Source of the DNA: Paracoccus fistulariae
GTDB lineage: Bacteria; Pseudomonadota; Alphaproteobacteria; Rhodobacterales; Rhodobacteraceae
Direction of reading: 5' to 3'
NCBI RefSeq assembly: GCF_028553785.1
Contig: NZ_CP067136.1
Coordinates: 1,832,001 to 1,896,000, forward strand
DNA: 64,000 bases
In this document: positions 61,876 to 64,000 of the stretch, one piece after another
Layout: each line of letters begins with the position of its first letter
Position numbering within the stretch: position 1 is the stretch's first letter
The notes under the pieces: model-generated
What the model was told of the DNA's origin: nothing
The model's database searches: none
Seen by the model: only the letters and a program-made list of their open reading frames with translations
Program-made: the position numbers and the translations under genes

Positions 61876-63310
61876 TGCTGCCCGAGGTGTCGGCCCCGCC
61901 CTGTCCGGTGCCCGAGCCTTCGCCGGTCGCGGCAGGCGTGGCCGAGGCCGGCACCTGATCGGCGCGGAAATCGACGGCTGCAAGCCCTTTCAGCACATCG
62001 ACGGCATAGGCCAGCTGGTAATCCTCTTCGCGCAGCTTGGCGGTCGCCTCGACCTCGGCGGCTTCGGCCTCGATCTGCTTGCGCTCTTCCTCGCTGATGG
62101 AATCATTGTTCAGCGCGCCACGAAGATCAGCCTCGGAGCGGCCGAAATTCGACTGGCTGCGCGGGCCGTCCCCATCCTCGCCGGCCTCATCTCGGGGCGC
62201 GCGGCGCGGCTGGGCCACGATGATGTCGGGCTGGATGCCCAGCGACTGGATAGACCGGCCCGAGGGCGTGTAATAGCGCGCCGTGGTCAGACGGATCGCG
62301 CTGTCCGAGGTCACGGGCATGACTGTCTGGACCGAGCCCTTGCCAAAGCTCTTCTCGCCAACGACGATGGCGCGGCGGTGATCCTGCAACGCGCCGGTGA
62401 CGATTTCCGAGGCGCTGGCAGAGCCGCCATTGATCAGCGCAACGATGGGCTTGCCCTGCGCCAGATCGCCCTCTTCGGCATTCCAGCGCTCGCTTTCCTC
62501 GGGGTTGCGGCCGCGGGTCGAGACGATCTCACCCGCATCAAGGAAGGCATCCGAAACGCTGATCGCCTGATTCAGCAAACCGCCCGGATTGTTGCGCAGA
62601 TCCAGAACGAAGCCCGTCACCTTGTCGATGCCGCCGACCTCTTCCACGGCCTTTTCCAGTTCATCGGACAGGGTGTCATAGGTCTCGTCATTGAAGGTCG
62701 AGATCCGCAGAACGATGGCATGACCCTCAATCCGGGTCTTCACCACGGTCAGCTTGATCGTGTCGCGGGTCATGGTCAGGTCAAACGGCTCTGTCTCGCC
62801 CTCGCGCAGGATAGTGACGGTGATTTCGCTGCCGACCGGGCCGCGCATCATGTCGACCGCCTGATCCAGCGTCAGCCCCATCAGCGATTCCCCGTTCACA
62901 TGGGTGATGAAATCGCCCGAGGTCACGCCCGCTTGCGCCGCAGGCGTATCATCGATGGGTGAAACGACCTTGACCAGGCCATCTTCCTGGCTGACCTCGA
63001 TCCCCAGGCCGCCAAAGCTGCCCCGGGTCTGGGTCTGCATATCCTCGTAATCATTGGCCGACAGGAAAGAGCTGTGCGGATCCAGCGAGGTCAGCATGCC
63101 GTTGATCGCCGCCTCGATCAGTTTCTTGTCATCGGGCGCCTCGACATAATCGGCGCGCACGCGTTCAAAGACGTTCCCGAACAGTTCAAGCTGTTCGTAA
63201 ATCGAGGTGTTGCGTCCGGCATCTTGCGCCAGCAGCGGCCCCGCCACCTGGGTCGTCAGCACCGTCCCCGCGACAATGCCGCCAATCCCCGCGATCAGGT
63301 AATTTTTCAT
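61868..63310 (-). CDS. ctpA: Carboxy-terminal processing protease CtpA (S41)
   Basis: This 480-residue periplasmic serine protease has an N-terminal signal or anchor ([20 protein letters not shown]), a PDZ domain (about 90-165, [20 protein letters not shown]) and the S41 catalytic domain. The Ser-Lys dyad is Ser299 in [10 protein letters not shown] and Lys324 in [12 protein letters not shown]. The C-terminus is Gly/Ser/Thr-rich. Such proteases trim envelope and cell-wall enzymes. It lies 17 bases after envC and overlaps rppH. Confidence 0.96.
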   Translation of the reverse strand: MKNYLIAGIGGIVAGTVLTTQVAGPLLAQDAGRNTSIYEQLELFGNVFERVRADYVEAPDDKKLIEAAINGMLTSLDPHSSFLSANDYEDMQTQTRGSFGGLGIEVSQEDGLVKVVSPIDDTPAAQAGVTSGDFITHVNGESLMGLTLDQAVDMMRGPVGSEITVTILREGETEPFDLTMTRDTIKLTVVKTRIEGHAIVLRISTFNDETYDTLSDELEKAVEEVGGIDKVTGFVLDLRNNPGGLLNQAISVSDAFLDAGEIVSTRGRNPEESERWNAEEGDLAQGKPIVALINGGSASASEIVTGALQDHRRAIVVGEKSFGKGSVQTVMPVTSDSAIRLTTARYYTPSGRSIQSLGIQPDIIVAQPRRAPRDEAGEDGDGPRSQSNFGRSEADLRGALNNDSISEEERKQIEAEAAEVEATAKLREEDYQLAYAVDVLKGLAAVDFRADQVPASATPAATGEGSGTGQGGADTSGSNE

Positions 63311-63327
63311 ATCGGCCTTTCCTGCCT

Positions 63328-64000
63328 TCAGTCCTGTTCAGGCTCCACAACGGGATTCAGCACGAACCAATCCGCCGGGTCCAGTGTTTCCTGTCCTCTG
63401 CGCAATTCCAGATACAGCGTTTCCGGTCGGCCCGCAGCACCGCCCTGCGCCGCATCGGCCACGAATTGCGCGCCAAATTCCTGCGCCGGCGCCTCTTCGC
63501 CGCCCATCAGCCCGATGGGTTCACCCGCGTTCAGCACATCGCCGACCTCGCCAAAGACCTGCGACATTCCCGCAAATATCAGAAGATAATCCCGCGCGGG
63601 TTCCAGTATCATCACATTGCCGTAATCCAGCAAGGGGCCACGATAGCGGATCGTGGCGGGCCAGGGCGTCGTGACCAGCGCCGCAGGCGGCGCGGCAAGG
63701 ATCCAGCCGGGGCGACGCACCCCGGCGCCGTCAGCCTCGTTATAGGGGCGCAGGACACTGCCCACGACGGGAAGGGGCAGACTGCCCTGCGCGCCTTCGA
63801 AATCCTCCATCGGCGGGCCGACATCGGACTGCATCTGGCTGACGCCATTGGCAAATTCATCCAGGGTTTGTGCCGCATCATGCAGCTTTTGCAGCTCTTC
63901 CGGGGCCTCGGCAAAGCGCAGCGGCATGGTCGAGCGGTCGGTCACGGCACTTGCCAGCAGCCGACGGGCCTCTTGCACCGAGGCCAGACCCTCGCCCAGC
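63328..64000 (-). CDS. EnvC-like murein hydrolase activator, N-terminal part beyond the window
   Basis: The frame is open to the right edge, so about 224 C-terminal residues are seen. They contain a short helical part (EELQKLHDAAQTLDEFANGV) and a LytM/M23 domain (about the last 150 residues) with LLIFAGMSQVFGEVGDVLNA and YLELRRG. The HxH metal pair of active M23 peptidases is replaced (YLELRRG), as in EnvC and NlpD, which activate amidases rather than cut the wall. The M23-type assignment is clear; EnvC identity rests on the degenerate site and the next gene ctpA. Confidence 0.88.
   Translation of the reverse strand, partial: LGEGLASVQEARRLLASAVTDRSTMPLRFAEAPEELQKLHDAAQTLDEFANGVSQMQSDVGPPMEDFEGAQGSLPLPVVGSVLRPYNEADGAGVRRPGWILAAPPAALVTTPWPATIRYRGPLLDYGNVMILEPARDYLLIFAGMSQVFGEVGDVLNAGEPIGLMGGEEAPAQEFGAQFVADAAQGGAAGRPETLYLELRRGQETLDPADWFVLNPVVEPEQD

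Overview
The window is a continuous piece of a GC-rich alphaproteobacterial chromosome. The gene order tolQRAB-pal-cpoB-tilS-ftsH, a BioR/BioY biotin locus with a TTATCTATAA box, and an envC-ctpA-rppH run all point to Rhodobacterales, most likely a Paracoccus relative; the genus is inferred from gene content, not from a search. Genes are densely packed, with many 4-base ATGA start/stop overlaps. I saw no rRNA, tRNA, insertion sequence, prophage or CRISPR array.

Layout. 1-1133: the end of a 3-oxoacid CoA-transferase operon (scoAB). 1229-11606: an envelope block (unknown gene, ybgC, tolQ, tolR, tolA, tolB, pal, cpoB), then tilS and a TTG-started ftsH closed by a strong terminator. 11682-17905: chorismate mutase, folD, hrpB, ycjX and ycjF. 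18084-18539: a secreted protein with an internally duplicated cysteine pattern. 18556-28566: a complete amino-sugar locus. One arm encodes MurNAc-6-P etherase plus a CUT1-type ABC importer with an embedded Gfo/Idh/MocA oxidoreductase. The divergent arm encodes a BadF-type sugar kinase, a GntR/UTRA regulator, a SIS-domain deaminase and nagA. Together they can import GlcNAc and/or MurNAc and convert it to fructose-6-P.

28638-34215: a ygiC-ygiB pair, an ArsR regulator divergent from a frameshifted NIPSNAP gene plus an ABM monooxygenase, and lldD with a LysR gene. 34343-40841: an island resembling the Bacillus mhq quinone-detoxification genes, made of two VOC ring-cleavage-type proteins (one fused to an MhqD-like hydrolase), an FMN reductase, DoxX, pirin and two LysR regulators. 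Matching LysR-type boxes sit in both divergent promoter regions. 40895-43778: bioR, bioY, a DUF1284 gene, cbiZ and an orphan DUF1795 gene, then a 530-bp AT-rich gap carrying a 21-bp palindrome.

44311-50087: a DCC-family protein, a D-2-hydroxyacid dehydrogenase, two divergent gamma-glutamyltransferases and a bile-acid:Na+ symporter family protein. 50100-55371: an RND efflux pump with two adaptor proteins. 55436-58659: kynureninase, a probable arylformamidase, a YbaK-type deacylase and wrbA. 58660-59260: a gene-free stretch ending in a hairpin whose loop is exactly CCTCCTCCC, the hallmark of Rhodobacter cuckoo/CcsR small RNAs. 59261-64000: a small unknown protein, a lipoprotein lytic transglycosylase, a small lipoprotein, and the opposite-strand envC-ctpA-rppH run, with envC cut by the window edge.

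The observations most worth following up are the CCTCCTCCC hairpin, the VOC-hydrolase fusion that keeps an internal ribosome-binding site, the shared LysR boxes, the inverted 9-mers flanking the amino-sugar promoters, and the paired BioR boxes.
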